DNA of 15,994 bases from Flavipsychrobacter stenotrophus (GCA_947379685.1 CANCOG010000044.1:1-15994); one strand, 5' to 3'; counted from the first letter of the stretch, positions 6,728-14,859 are shown. Notes: generated by a model from the sequence alone, not told the origin. Numbers and translations: made by a program.

Positions 6728-8017
6728 TTACATTCCAAATTTAAGTGCACGGCCCGGATAGTAGGCACCTGCACCCAATTCTTCTTCTATTCTTAACAAT
6801 TGGTTGTACTTGGCCATACGGTCGCTGCGGCTGGCAGAACCGGTCTTGATTTGTCCGCAGTTAAGGGCAACAGCCAAATCGGCAATAGTCGTATCTTCTG
6901 TTTCACCGCTCCTGTGGCTCATAATGGTGTTGTACCTGTTGCGCTGTGCCATGGTTACTGCATCAATTGTTTCGCTGAGGGTTCCTATCTGGTTTACTTT
7001 TACCAGAAGGCCGTTGGCTATGTTTTCCTTGATGCCTTTTTCCAGGCGGGTAACGTTTGTTACAAACAGGTCATCGCCTACCAGCTGCACCTTGCTGCCG
7101 AGTGCGTCTGTGAGCATCTTCCAGCCCTTCCAGTCGTCCTCGTCCATACCATCTTCAATGCTGATGATGGGGTATTTTTTGCACCATTTTACCCAGTACT
7201 CTACCATTTCCTCGCTGCTTAGCTTCTTGCCATCGCTTTTGTGAAAGTGGTATTTTTTATCTTTTGACTTGTACAGTTCGCTGTTGGCGGCATCCATGGC
7301 AATAAATACGTCTTCGCCTGGCTTGTAGCCTGCTTTTTCAATGGCTTTCAGTACAGTTTCAATAGCTTCTTCGTTGCTCTGTATGTTTGGAGCAAAACCA
7401 CCTTCGTCACCTACGTTGGTGCTGTAGCCATTGTCCTTCAATACCGATTTCAGCGTATGGAAGATCTCCACACCCCAGCGAAGTCCTTCGCCAAATGTAT
7501 CGGCACCAGAAGGAACCACCATGAATTCCTGGAAGTCGATCTTGTTATCGGCATGTGCTCCACCATTGAGGATGTTCATCATAGGTACAGGCAATGTGTT
7601 GGCATTAACACCGCCAATGTAACGATACAAGGGCATACCCAGGCTCTGTGCAGCAGCTTTCGCAGAAGCAAGGCTTACAGCAAGAATTGCGTTCGCACCT
7701 AATTTAGCTTTGTTAGGAGTGCCATCCATTTCCAGCATCAGCTTATCGAGGCCTTTCTGGTCGGTCACATCCTGGCCATACAGTTCTTCGGCAATTATTT
7801 CATTTACATTACTTATTGCTTTCTGAACGCCCTTGCCGTGATATTTCTTCTTGTCACCGTCGCGTAATTCAACGGCTTCATGCTTACCTGTGCTGGCTCC
7901 GCTGGGAACAGCAGCCCGGCCAACAATACCTTCACTGGTATGAACGTCTACTTCAACTGTAGGATTGCCACGGCTATCCAATACCTGGCGCGCAATAATG
8001 TCTGTAATAAAACTCAT
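6728..8017 (-). CDS. eno: Enolase (phosphopyruvate hydratase)
   Basis: Converts 2-phosphoglycerate to phosphoenolpyruvate in glycolysis, in the cytoplasm, and can also be part of RNA-degrading complexes. The 429 residues are full length for bacterial enolase. Visible signatures are DSRGNPTVEVDV (14-25), the mobile loop PSGASTGKHEAVELRD (38-53), GGAHADNKIDFQEFM (152-166), catalytic E205 in NVGDEGGFAPN, Mg-binding D242, E288 and D315, catalytic K340 in LLVKVNQIGT, the family signature SHRSGETED (367-375) and K391 in IKTGS. The ATG at 8017 is preceded by a TAATTTTG -7 element on the same strand, giving a short leader. Repeats flank the gene on both sides. The ftsB/divIC-like gene follows on the same strand after 266 bp. 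Confidence 0.98.
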   Translation of the reverse strand: MSFITDIIARQVLDSRGNPTVEVDVHTSEGIVGRAAVPSGASTGKHEAVELRDGDKKKYHGKGVQKAISNVNEIIAEELYGQDVTDQKGLDKLMLEMDGTPNKAKLGANAILAVSLASAKAAAQSLGMPLYRYIGGVNANTLPVPMMNILNGGAHADNKIDFQEFMVVPSGADTFGEGLRWGVEIFHTLKSVLKDNGYSTNVGDEGGFAPNIQSNEEAIETVLKAIEKAGYKPGEDVFIAMDAANSELYKSKDKKYHFHKSDGKKLSSEEMVEYWVKWCKKYPIISIEDGMDEDDWKGWKMLTDALGSKVQLVGDDLFVTNVTRLEKGIKENIANGLLVKVNQIGTLSETIDAVTMAQRNRYNTIMSHRSGETEDTTIADLAVALNCGQIKTGSASRSDRMAKYNQLLRIEEELGAGAYYPGRALKFGM

Positions 8018-8034
8018 GTAGTGCTATTTTAGGT

Positions 8035-8042
8035 CAAAATTA
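8035..8042 (-). promoter_or_regulatory. Bacteroidota -7 promoter element (TAATTTTG) for eno
   Basis: The minus strand reads TAATTTTG, an exact TAnnTTTG match, 17 bases before the eno ATG. This predicts transcription starting near 8030 and a leader of about a dozen bases. No clear TTG -33 element is seen at the usual distance, so the call is moderate. Confidence 0.45.
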
Positions 8043-8161
8043 AAAAGTAATGAGTAAAAATAGTGGTTAAATTTTGATCGGGAGCATTTTGGTAAGAATT
8101 GTAGCCCATGTCATGATGCCATCGGCATCACATATTTATAGAACCGTTTTACATTTTTGTA

Positions 8162-8274
8162 CCGATGCCGTAGGTATCGCACCTGCATAGACCCAAAATC
8201 GCATGTGCGATACCTACGGCATCGGGTTCTTAGTGTTTTTGTTTTCTATAAACATGCGATACCTACGGCATCGG
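8162..8274. repeat. Three identical copies of a 20-bp repeat (one inverted, two direct)
   Basis: The unit TGCGATACCTACGGCATCGG occurs at 8206-8225 and 8255-8274, and as its exact reverse complement at 8162-8181. All three are identical over 20 bp. The first two copies form a potential 20-bp stem with a 24-nt loop; the second and third are 49 bp apart and both continue with GTT. A related short palindrome (GATGCCATCGGCATC) lies at 8115-8129. The look is that of a dispersed REP-type element. Confidence 0.85.
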
Positions 8275-8352
8275 GTTTTGAACTATTGACGATGGTCGTG
8301 TGCCGCGCTGGAATGGGATTTAGGAAATCTTGAATAATGCAGGTAAAAAACA

Positions 8353-9255
8353 TTATTTTTTCAGGAACACCGTTGCGGTTTTTCCTCTTTCGTTATAGAT
8401 GGTGAGAAAGTACTGGTTGCCATCGCCGGCAAGCATGATACGGGCACGATTCGGCGGGTGGCTGCCTTCATTTTCTGCAACTATTTCCAGCTGATTTATT
8501 TTTCTGATTGTTGGTAATACCAGCCGTTTTTTAGCCTTTGAAAGCGTGAGATTATGTACCAGTTCTTTGCCGTTGTACTTTATTGAAACCGCGTCGGTAT
8601 CCCTAGGGGCATACTGCCATATGTACAAAATGCAGCTGTCGGTTTTCCAGGCTATATCCTGGTGAGCTATTGCGGTAACTGTGCCAATATTGGTTACGGA
8701 CCCTGTAGTGGTTGGCTTTTCTTCCGGTTGAGGGGCCGGAACAGGAGGTGCTTTTACCACTTCCTTGTAATTACCCAACACCTTGTCCTGGGCCGCAGGG
8801 TGGGTGAGCCTGAGGTTGCCCTCGCCGCAGTACTTGTCGTTTTTGTCCTTGCCCGTAAAAGCACCGGTAACTATGTATTTGTCGCCGGAGAGCTGGTAGG
8901 CCAGTGTACCCGATATGTAGCAAATAGTGGTTTCTTTTGTATCCACCAGCTCGCCGGTGGCTTCTTCGGTAAAGTAAATTGTATTTCGTTTCTTGTCAAT
9001 AGTACCGCTAATATTAGCCTTGCTGGGTTTACCCCCTTCTAGCCAAGTGAGCGAATGGCCCTTTAGGTGTCCGCGTTTCTCGCGGAAAGACAGCTGGTAT
9101 TTAAAGGTTTCACCGCTCTTCACCACTAGGTTTCCTTCCAATAAATAATCTCCCTGTTGTGCAAATGCGGTGCTCCATCCAACCAGAATGGCGATGAGCA
9201 GAAAACACCCAAAAAAAACTGCTCGTCTATGATTATTTATGGTAACGCTATTCAA
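8353..9255 (-). CDS. Secreted hypothetical protein, two domains
   Basis: A 300-residue exported protein. The N-terminus has a signal peptide (hydrophobic AVFFGCFLLIAILVGWSTAFA, cleavage near AFA-QQ at about residue 33). Domain one (about 34-165) is beta-rich, with pairs such as GDYLLEGNLVV, ICYISGTLAYQLSGD and YCGEGNLRLTHPA. A Pro-rich linker follows (APPVPAPQPEEKPTTT, about 169-184). Domain two (about 195-300) contains SIKYNGKELVHNLTLSK, IVAENEG-SHPPNRARI and YNERGKTATVFLKK, a compact beta-sandwich-like module. No enzyme signature is seen. The only available start in the frame is a TTG at 9255 (an in-frame TAA lies a few codons upstream), so the exact start is uncertain. It is divergent from the PagL-like gene. 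A periplasmic or surface role is inferred. Confidence 0.82.
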   Translation of the reverse strand: MNSVTINNHRRAVFFGCFLLIAILVGWSTAFAQQGDYLLEGNLVVKSGETFKYQLSFREKRGHLKGHSLTWLEGGKPSKANISGTIDKKRNTIYFTEEATGELVDTKETTICYISGTLAYQLSGDKYIVTGAFTGKDKNDKYCGEGNLRLTHPAAQDKVLGNYKEVVKAPPVPAPQPEEKPTTTGSVTNIGTVTAIAHQDIAWKTDSCILYIWQYAPRDTDAVSIKYNGKELVHNLTLSKAKKRLVLPTIRKINQLEIVAENEGSHPPNRARIMLAGDGNQYFLTIYNERGKTATVFLKK

Positions 9256-9295
9256 TCGACTGATAGTTTGCCTTTTTTATATTGGAAAGATCATG

Positions 9296-9303
9296 CAAAT
9301 TTA
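9296..9303 (-). promoter_or_regulatory. Candidate -7 element (TAAATTTG) for the secreted protein gene
   Basis: The minus strand reads TAAATTTG, an exact TAnnTTTG match, about 40 bases before the TTG start at 9255. No good -33 TTG is visible at 19-20 bp. It lies in the divergent region shared with the gene at 9418. Confidence 0.35.
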
Positions 9304-9379
9304 CATTACGAAAGGCTGATTTGGTGAAATTCTTTTGAGACATTAATAGCAGTACATTGCTGGTTATATGAAAATGCCC

Positions 9380-9410
9380 TTGTTCGGGTAACTATAGGTA
9401 TATACATTTG
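9380..9410 (+). promoter_or_regulatory. Bacteroidota-type promoter for the acyloxyacyl hydrolase gene
   Basis: TTG at 9380-9382, a 20-bp spacer, then TACATTTG at 9403-9410, an exact TAnnTTTG -7 element. The start codon is at 9418, only 7 bases after the element, so transcription would begin at or next to the ATG and the mRNA would be leaderless or nearly so. Confidence 0.5.
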
Positions 9411-9417
9411 TGCAATA

Positions 9418-10548
9418 ATGAAATTCACTGCTGCCCGGATATTTTCACTGTTGCTGATCCTGTCTCCATTTTTTGCATTTGCACAGGAACCTGCTTCCCT
9501 AAAGGGATGGGGGGTGGAGGCTAACCTTTTCGAGGGAAAGGTGATCAAGCATACGGTAAAATTTCACTTGCCTATTCCTGAAATGTCTACGGGACTCGAT
9601 ATTAATCTTGCCTACCACTCTTATGGCAGGAAGGAATGGGAGGAGCGCAGGGGGTATCCGTTTCTGGGTATTGGTATTACATATACCAACTATGGTATGG
9701 ATTCGGTTTACGGGCGTTGTTTCAGTATTTTTCCAAACCTCACAATACCGCTCATTATGGGTAAGAAGCTGGAATGGACCCTGCGTATTGGCGACGGAAT
9801 GGGCTACGTTACACGTCACTACGGCCGCATACCTATTTCCGATACGTTGAATAATGCAATCGGTAGTCATCTTAATGATTATGCCTCATTCAATATGGAT
9901 ATACGTTACCATGTGAGTAAGAAGTTTGATGTTCAGGCAGGTGTAAACTTCAGTCATATCTCCGATGCGTCATATCACCAGCCCAACCTGGGTATCAATC
10001 TTGCCGGGTCGCATATCGGGTTGAGGTATTTTCCTGGTACGTCTAACCCGGAACGCATTCATCACAAATTAAAACCACTTTCTAACCGCTGGCTTATAGA
10101 AGGGCGTGTTGCACTGGCATTCACACAAAGCGAAGCACCGTCGGGGCCATTGTTTCCGGTGTACATGGGTTCGGTTTATACCAGCCGTCGCTGGCTCAGT
10201 AAGAACAAGATATTTGGCGGACTTGATATTTCTTACCATCAAAGTATTTATTCGTTTCTTAAAAACAACCAGATCGCACCCGGAGAGGAACCTCAAAATT
10301 CCTATAAGACAGCCATTTTTGCGGGTAATGAATTTCTATTCGGAAGGGTTGGTGTGATGCTGCAGGTGGGTTTCTACCTTAAACAGGCTGCGCTGAAGCA
10401 GGATATTTATTACGAAAAGATCGGGGGAAATTATTACCTGGTACAAAGAGAAAAAGGACCAATTAAAGAACTGTTTTTAACCGGTCTGCTGAAGACACAC
10501 AAAACAATTGCCGAGCTTGCCGAATTCGGCATTGGTATGGGGTTTTAG
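9418..10548 (+). CDS. Acyloxyacyl hydrolase / PagL-like lipid A 3-O-deacylase family
   Basis: An outer-membrane beta-barrel esterase of the PagL family, expected to remove an ester-linked acyl chain from lipid A at the outer leaflet. The 376 residues start with a signal peptide (MKFTAARIFSLLLILSPFFA-FAQ, cleavage near residue 23). The family signature is NFSHISDASYHQPNLGIN at about 177-194, with the catalytic pair H180 and S182 and the PN-x-G element at 189-192. Repeated aromatic-ended strands fit a barrel. The protein is about twice the length of classical PagL, as is usual for Bacteroidota members; residues 210-376 add further strands of unknown role. The residue after the catalytic Ser is Asp (D183), where PagL has Asn. 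The ATG at 9418 is chosen because it opens the signal peptide. The next gene follows after 68 bp on the same strand. Confidence 0.85.
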   Translation: MKFTAARIFSLLLILSPFFAFAQEPASLKGWGVEANLFEGKVIKHTVKFHLPIPEMSTGLDINLAYHSYGRKEWEERRGYPFLGIGITYTNYGMDSVYGRCFSIFPNLTIPLIMGKKLEWTLRIGDGMGYVTRHYGRIPISDTLNNAIGSHLNDYASFNMDIRYHVSKKFDVQAGVNFSHISDASYHQPNLGINLAGSHIGLRYFPGTSNPERIHHKLKPLSNRWLIEGRVALAFTQSEAPSGPLFPVYMGSVYTSRRWLSKNKIFGGLDISYHQSIYSFLKNNQIAPGEEPQNSYKTAIFAGNEFLFGRVGVMLQVGFYLKQAALKQDIYYEKIGGNYYLVQREKGPIKELFLTGLLKTHKTIAELAEFGIGMGF

Positions 10549-10616
10549 GGCTCTATTTCTTTGAAAATGCACATGAATCTTTTAGTACTCAGCAACTATT
10601 AAACAATCTCAATTCT

Positions 10617-11264
10617 ATGTCTATTACCATTTTGCCGGAAAGTATAGGTACTTATGCCGAACAATTCACGACCCCGGAAACTGCAATGATGACTGCCCTT
10701 GGCCGGGAGACACATATGAAAACAGGCAGGGGGGAAATGCTGTCGGGGCATATGCAGGGGGCTTTCCTGAGTATGTTCAGCCAGGCGATGCGACCTGAAA
10801 GGATATTGGAAATTGGTACATTCACCGGGTACTCGGCGGGCTGCCTGGCAAAGGGCTTAACCGCAAATGGCATCCTCCATACAATAGATATAGATGAAGA
10901 GCTGCACGACATGGCCTACAAGTACTGGGAGCATGCCGGAGTCGCGGAAAAAATACGTCAGTACACCGGGAGTGCCCTGGATGTGCTGCTAACCATTGAT
11001 GAAACTTTTGACCTTGTTTTTATTGATGCCGACAAGGTAAATTACGAGGCTTATTATGACCTTGTTTTTGACAAATTAAAGCCCGGAGGCTTCATACTTG
11101 CTGACAACGTTTTGTACGACGGAGAGGTAGTTCTACCAGTAGAGCAGCAAAGCAAGAATGCACGGGCTATCCATTTGTTCAATGAAAAGGTAAAAGCCGA
11201 CCCAAGGGTAGAGCACATGCTGCTCCCCCTTCGGGATGGTATTATGATGGTCAGGAAGAAATGA
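10617..11264 (+). CDS. O-methyltransferase, class I SAM-dependent (COMT-like)
   Basis: A 215-residue cytoplasmic methyltransferase that transfers the methyl group of S-adenosylmethionine to a hydroxyl group, probably of a catechol-like or related small molecule. The SAM-binding motif I is ILEIGTFTGYSAG (63-75), the acidic end of strand 2 is HTIDIDEE (88-95), and the metal-site motifs are DLVFIDADKVNY (132-143, D137 and D139) and LADNVLYDGEV (161-171, D163 and N164). This set places it in the divalent cation-dependent family PF01596, at the usual length for the bacterial members. The substrate cannot be told from sequence. It may be co-transcribed with the upstream gene (68-bp gap), though the functions do not obviously connect. 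It ends three bases from a convergent gene. Confidence 0.92.
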   Translation: MSITILPESIGTYAEQFTTPETAMMTALGRETHMKTGRGEMLSGHMQGAFLSMFSQAMRPERILEIGTFTGYSAGCLAKGLTANGILHTIDIDEELHDMAYKYWEHAGVAEKIRQYTGSALDVLLTIDETFDLVFIDADKVNYEAYYDLVFDKLKPGGFILADNVLYDGEVVLPVEQQSKNARAIHLFNEKVKADPRVEHMLLPLRDGIMMVRKK

Positions 11265-11267
11265 GGT

Positions 11268-11903
11268 CTACCATTCCAGTAAGCCGAAATCGGTAACCAG
11301 CCTGCATATTCTCGCTTTTTCGTCGTAGCCTATGTAGGAAGCAAACATGCCATCTCCGTAGCCCGATGAAAATAGTGCAGCGTTGCCTTCTGCCCCCTGC
11401 CACAGCAGCCAGGAACGGGTGTCTTTATAGTTTTGCTCTATCTGATCTTTCAGGTCAGCGAATGCTTCTTCATCCTTATACAGTTGCTCATATTCGGCGT
11501 AGCCAGAGGTGTCCATAAAGGCACCAGTGCCAGAGTCCACTCCATATCCGAAATATTCGTCGCCATCCAGGTCTGCAGGGTCCTGTCCATCGGTCAGGGC
11601 AAAATCCCACTTCACTGGTTTTGCATCAGAAAATTTAATGCGGGCAAAACCTATACGCTGGTCATCATCATTTATGGAAGCTATGGCTAATTCAACAGGG
11701 TATTCGCCTATCGGGAAGTCGGCCTCAAACGGGTCTTCGAAATACAGGCAAATGGGGTCGCAAGCAATTATTTTGCCATCCTTTATATTTAGTTTTCCAA
11801 TGTCCGTAGTCGCGAACTTGAATATATCTCCGTCGCTATCGGTTTTGGAATAACCATTGTTGAACGCATCTTCGAGAAAAGCCGGGAATTTTTGAGGTGC
11901 CAT
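11268..11903 (-). CDS. DUF4241 domain-containing protein
   Basis: The end of the protein shows the DUF4241 pattern: YPVELAIASINDDDQRIGFA, the VDSGTGAFMD turn, and a C-terminal SSGYGDGMFASYIGYD followed by CRLVTDFGLLE. The frame is open further upstream to an ATG at 11963, but the extra 20 residues look unrelated to the domain, while the ATG at 11903 opens MAPQKFPAFLEDAF, a natural start; this gives 211 residues. No signal peptide or membrane helix is present with this start, so it is probably cytoplasmic. Members of this family appear in immunity-protein-like and hypothetical contexts, but no toxin gene adjoins it here. The tail-to-tail distance to the methyltransferase gene is 3 bp. Confidence 0.8.
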   Translation of the reverse strand: MAPQKFPAFLEDAFNNGYSKTDSDGDIFKFATTDIGKLNIKDGKIIACDPICLYFEDPFEADFPIGEYPVELAIASINDDDQRIGFARIKFSDAKPVKWDFALTDGQDPADLDGDEYFGYGVDSGTGAFMDTSGYAEYEQLYKDEEAFADLKDQIEQNYKDTRSWLLWQGAEGNAALFSSGYGDGMFASYIGYDEKARICRLVTDFGLLEW

Positions 11904-12059
11904 TTTGGAAATTTGAACGCAAAGCAAAGCAAATAGAAGTATATCACAAAGTAAGTCAGGCAAAGTTGCTCCTAAAAAGCTTGTTTCAGAACGGTTTCAC
12001 CTAGAAATCTTATTTTTAAGGCCATTACCAATTTCAACCCGGCTTTTGTTGCAGTCTCT

Positions 12060-13790
12060 ATGAAGAATTTTATCTCGTTGATGTCATGTTGCATTATTTG
12101 TATCGTTTTGGTGCAATACCGAGTTGCGAACATAAAACCAGGCGAGCCATTAAAGATCACATTGTGGGATGCAAATGGTTATTATCTCTACCTGCCCTCC
12201 TTACTCATATATCACGATTACAAGGAACTGAAATGGCTGGATGCGATAGATAAAAAATATGCCGTAACAGGCGGGGCTGGTTATCAGGCACAGAAAGCAG
12301 ATAATGGCAACTACACCTTCAAATACCTCGGTGGAGTTGCATTGATGGAACTTCCGTTTTTTTACGTCGGGCACTGGGTGGCGCAGGCAAGAGGTTACCC
12401 GCCAGATGGGTTTTCCCCTCCCTATCAGTATGCACTGGGCTTTGGTATTCTGTTCTATTGTATGCTGGCCATCTTCCTGCTGCGAAAGATTTTGCTGCTA
12501 TATTTTAGTGATGCTACGGTAGCGATAACGTTGCTGCTGCTGTGCCTGGCCACCAACTTTATTCAGTACGCGGCGGTAGATAGCGGGCAGAGCCATGCAT
12601 ACATTTTCCTGTTGTATACACTAGTGATTTTCACGACCCTGAAGTGGCACGAAAAACCAACATTGTTATGGGCCTGCCTTACCGGTTATATAGTGGGTCT
12701 GGCAACCATAAGCCGGCCAACGGAGGCCATTATGTTGTTTATCCCGCTCATGTGGCAAACGCAGAATAAGGACGCTGCGCAACAAAAGTGGCAGATGGTG
12801 AAACAGCATAAAATACATATTGCCGGCGCTGCAGTGTTCGGCATCATTGGGATTCTGCCACAGCTGCTATATTGGAAGGCTTCTACAGGGCATTTTATTT
12901 ATGATGTGGGCAGCAAGTGGAAATTCCTGAATCCCTATTTCAGGGTTTTGTTCGGGTTTGAAAAGGGATGGTTTATATATACGCCGGCAACAGTTCTTTT
13001 TATTGTGGGTATGTTCTTCATCAGGAAATTTCCGTTCAGGAAATCTGTTTTGTGGTTTTGCCTGCTCAATATTTACATCATTATAGCATGGGATGACTGG
13101 CGATACGGTGGCAGCTACTCTACGAGGGCGCTGGTGCAAAGTTACCCTGCGTTTGCATTGCCCTTGGGGACTCTGGTGGAACGAATTCAGACAAAGAAAT
13201 GGCGGCCGGTGTTTTATCTACTTTGTGCCTACCTGCTTTTCGTAAACCTTTTCCAGATAACACAGTACTGCAATACGATTTTGCATTTCAATGACATGAA
13301 CCGGGCGTACTACGGCAGGGTATACCTGAATCCGAATCCAGACCCCGTGGATATGAGCTTGCTTGATAACGATGAAGTGCTCAACAGTGAAATCGGCTAC
13401 AATAAAAAGGTGCTTTTTAGTTCCTCCAATATTAATCCGCTTCACTTTAATGCGAATGATTCATCCACATTATTAAGCTATAATTTGGGGGATGTCACTG
13501 AAGCGAGCAATGCTGCCTCGGTTTGGTTGAAAATCACCAGTGAGATACACGCGCCCGGTTGCTTATGGCAGACTTTTTTGTTTGCGCAGCTGACCAATGG
13601 CGATTCAGCAAAACTTGGGAAAGTACGGTTGTACAGCCCCATAAGCAGCGATACAGCCACAAATAAATATGCTTTCTATGTGCAGGTGCCGCGCTATTTT
13701 GCAAAGGCTAAACTAAGGGTTTTACTTACGTCGCCGTTTGCTTTTAATGGAGAAGTAAGGAACCTGGAGGTGACTGAATTGAACAAATAG
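12060..13790 (+). CDS. Polytopic membrane protein, GT-C glycosyltransferase-like
   Basis: A 576-residue inner-membrane protein with about ten hydrophobic helices between residues 5 and 400 and a soluble C-terminal domain from about 418 to 576. After the first helix comes LWDANGYYLYLPSLL (35-49): an acidic residue (D37) in the first extracytoplasmic loop, as in GT-C glycosyltransferases that use polyprenyl-phosphate sugars. A Tyr-Gly-rich loop follows (TFKYLGGVALMELPFFYVGH), as does an ISRPTEAIMLFIP segment, both typical of Bacteroidota proteins of this type. The C-terminal domain is beta-rich and probably periplasmic. The likely role is transfer of a sugar to a cell-envelope glycan; substrate and acceptor are unknown. 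The start at 12060 is the ATG just before the first helix, with no clear Shine-Dalgarno. It converges on the beta-barrel gene. Confidence 0.78.
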   Translation: MKNFISLMSCCIICIVLVQYRVANIKPGEPLKITLWDANGYYLYLPSLLIYHDYKELKWLDAIDKKYAVTGGAGYQAQKADNGNYTFKYLGGVALMELPFFYVGHWVAQARGYPPDGFSPPYQYALGFGILFYCMLAIFLLRKILLLYFSDATVAITLLLLCLATNFIQYAAVDSGQSHAYIFLLYTLVIFTTLKWHEKPTLLWACLTGYIVGLATISRPTEAIMLFIPLMWQTQNKDAAQQKWQMVKQHKIHIAGAAVFGIIGILPQLLYWKASTGHFIYDVGSKWKFLNPYFRVLFGFEKGWFIYTPATVLFIVGMFFIRKFPFRKSVLWFCLLNIYIIIAWDDWRYGGSYSTRALVQSYPAFALPLGTLVERIQTKKWRPVFYLLCAYLLFVNLFQITQYCNTILHFNDMNRAYYGRVYLNPNPDPVDMSLLDNDEVLNSEIGYNKKVLFSSSNINPLHFNANDSSTLLSYNLGDVTEASNAASVWLKITSEIHAPGCLWQTFLFAQLTNGDSAKLGKVRLYSPISSDTATNKYAFYVQVPRYFAKAKLRVLLTSPFAFNGEVRNLEVTELNK

Positions 13791-13826
13791 GTATCAAAAA
13801 TTAAACACCCCGGTCACAAAAAGAAA

Positions 13827-13855
13827 CAGCCGTGAGATCAATGATTTCACGGCTG
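13827..13855. terminator. Bidirectional rho-independent terminator
   Basis: A 13-bp stem (CAGCCGTGAGATC at 13827-13839 with GATTTCACGGCTG at 13843-13855, one G-T position) and an AAT loop. On the minus strand it is followed by TTTCTTTTTGTG, a good U-tract, so it terminates the beta-barrel gene whose stop is 25 bases away. On the plus strand it lies 36 bases after the membrane protein gene, with a weaker AATAATATTGTTT tail. Confidence 0.85.
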
Positions 13856-13880
13856 AATAATATTGTTTAAGAAATCTATC

Positions 13881-14648
13881 CTATAAACCAGAAATACACA
13901 GTCCGGCTGAGAAAGGAGTTAACTCTGGGCCATTAGCTTCCTTGAATACATTAGTAATATTGTAAGACGCAAACAGAGAGAAATTGCCTAGGCCTACACG
14001 TGCAGTTGCGGCAAAGTTCCATGGACTGATATAGCGTTTTGTGTTTTCCTTGTACTTGATATTCGTACCTCCAACTGAAGTTAGTTCTTTTGTATGTGCA
14101 CCAATGAATGCACCCACCTGAACACCAATAGCGGCTTTAAAACCACTGTTCCTGTTATTGATATTGCTGTAATAACGGAGCTCGAATGGAGCCTGGAGGT
14201 AAGTAGTGTTGAATTTGTAACGCTTGGTGTTTGAAGTATCGTTGAGAATATGGGCTGCGTTGCCATAAGCACCCGTGTCATTGTTCCTCAGCATCTGGTG
14301 ATCGAGATATACAACTGAAGTGTTGATGCCAATACCGGTTGCGAAACTCAGCTTAGATTTCTTAATAGGAAAATCGTAGCACAGAAACATATTGAACACA
14401 TAGCCGACTGGCTTGGTTTTTACAGAATCGGGCTTGGTCATCCAGTTATTGTAACCCAACTGAATCATGAAGAAGTCACGGGCTGACTTTTTAATAGGAG
14501 CCGGCAAGTGAGCATCATACAGTGTTGATGTACTATCGTTTGAATAAGACGCTTTGTCTGCCTTTAGGCCCTCTACTTTGCGTTGTGCAAATAAGCCTGA
14601 TGTTGATAATATAGTGAAAATCACCAATAAAGCGAGACGTTTGGTCAT
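13881..14648 (-). CDS. Outer membrane beta-barrel protein
   Basis: A 255-residue protein with a signal peptide (MTKRLALLVIFTILSTSGLFA, cleavage near residue 21, followed by QRK). The mature part has alternating hydrophobic strands and ends in an amphipathic strand FSAGLCISGL. Segments such as FFMIQLGYNNW, LSFATGIGINTSVVYLD, YLQAPFELRYYSN, FKAAIGVQVGAFIGAHTKE and LGNFSLFASYNITNVF fit the Bacteroidota porin/OMP_b-brl family (PF13568 type). PFELRYYSN is the recurrent mid-barrel strand of that family. The function is probably a small outer-membrane barrel of unknown ligand. A TATATTTG -7 element precedes it with a short leader, and a strong hairpin terminator follows, so it appears to be a single-gene transcript. 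Confidence 0.88.
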   Translation of the reverse strand: MTKRLALLVIFTILSTSGLFAQRKVEGLKADKASYSNDSTSTLYDAHLPAPIKKSARDFFMIQLGYNNWMTKPDSVKTKPVGYVFNMFLCYDFPIKKSKLSFATGIGINTSVVYLDHQMLRNNDTGAYGNAAHILNDTSNTKRYKFNTTYLQAPFELRYYSNINNRNSGFKAAIGVQVGAFIGAHTKELTSVGGTNIKYKENTKRYISPWNFAATARVGLGNFSLFASYNITNVFKEANGPELTPFSAGLCISGL

Positions 14649-14665
14649 AAATGAAAATTAGTGTG

Positions 14666-14673
14666 CAAATATA
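14666..14673 (-). promoter_or_regulatory. -7 element (TATATTTG) for the beta-barrel gene
   Basis: The minus strand reads TATATTTG, an exact TAnnTTTG match, 17 bases before the ATG at 14648. The predicted leader is about a dozen bases, the same spacing as at eno. No strong TTG -33 is seen. Confidence 0.45.
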
Positions 14674-14847
14674 ATGGCTGTATGCCTGAGAAATTGTTAA
14701 AATGTGCCCAACGGCGGACTTGCGGGCAGTAATCATGAGCTGTAAGTCAGAAATGATTATTTGACCAGGTAAATTGCACCTGTAATTAGATTAATTTGCC
14801 GCAGGTTTTGGTTTAGAAAATGCCCTGATGCAAGTCGGGCAAAAGCG

Positions 14848-14854
14848 AAGGAGG
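14848..14854 (+). promoter_or_regulatory. Shine-Dalgarno deciding a TTG start for tadA
   Basis: AAGGAGG lies five bases before TTG (14860-14862). It would be too far (29 bases) from the first in-frame ATG (14884), so it supports the TTG. Strong Shine-Dalgarno sites are otherwise rare in this window. Confidence 0.7.
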
Positions 14855-14859
14855 ACATT

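Larger units (their letters stand above)
8018..8352. other. Intergenic region upstream of eno, 335 bp
   Basis: No gene is seen. The region holds the eno -7 element and then repeat material: a small hairpin (GATGCC-ATC-GGCATC, 8115-8129) and three copies of a 20-bp repeat (8162-8274). The last 75 bases before the neighbouring gene (8278-8352) hold nothing recognisable. Confidence 0.6.

Noticed and set aside
8162..8274. CRISPR array
   Set aside because: Only three copies, one inverted, and spacings of 24 and 29 bp with mixed orientation; no cas genes.
11904..11963. 20-residue N-terminal extension of the DUF4241 protein
   Set aside because: Frame is open but the residues do not fit the domain, and the ATG at 11903 gives a natural start.
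14731..14760. Inverted repeat TAATCAT...ATGATTA as a terminator
   Set aside because: Seven A/T-rich pairs with a 16-nt loop; no gene ends next to it.
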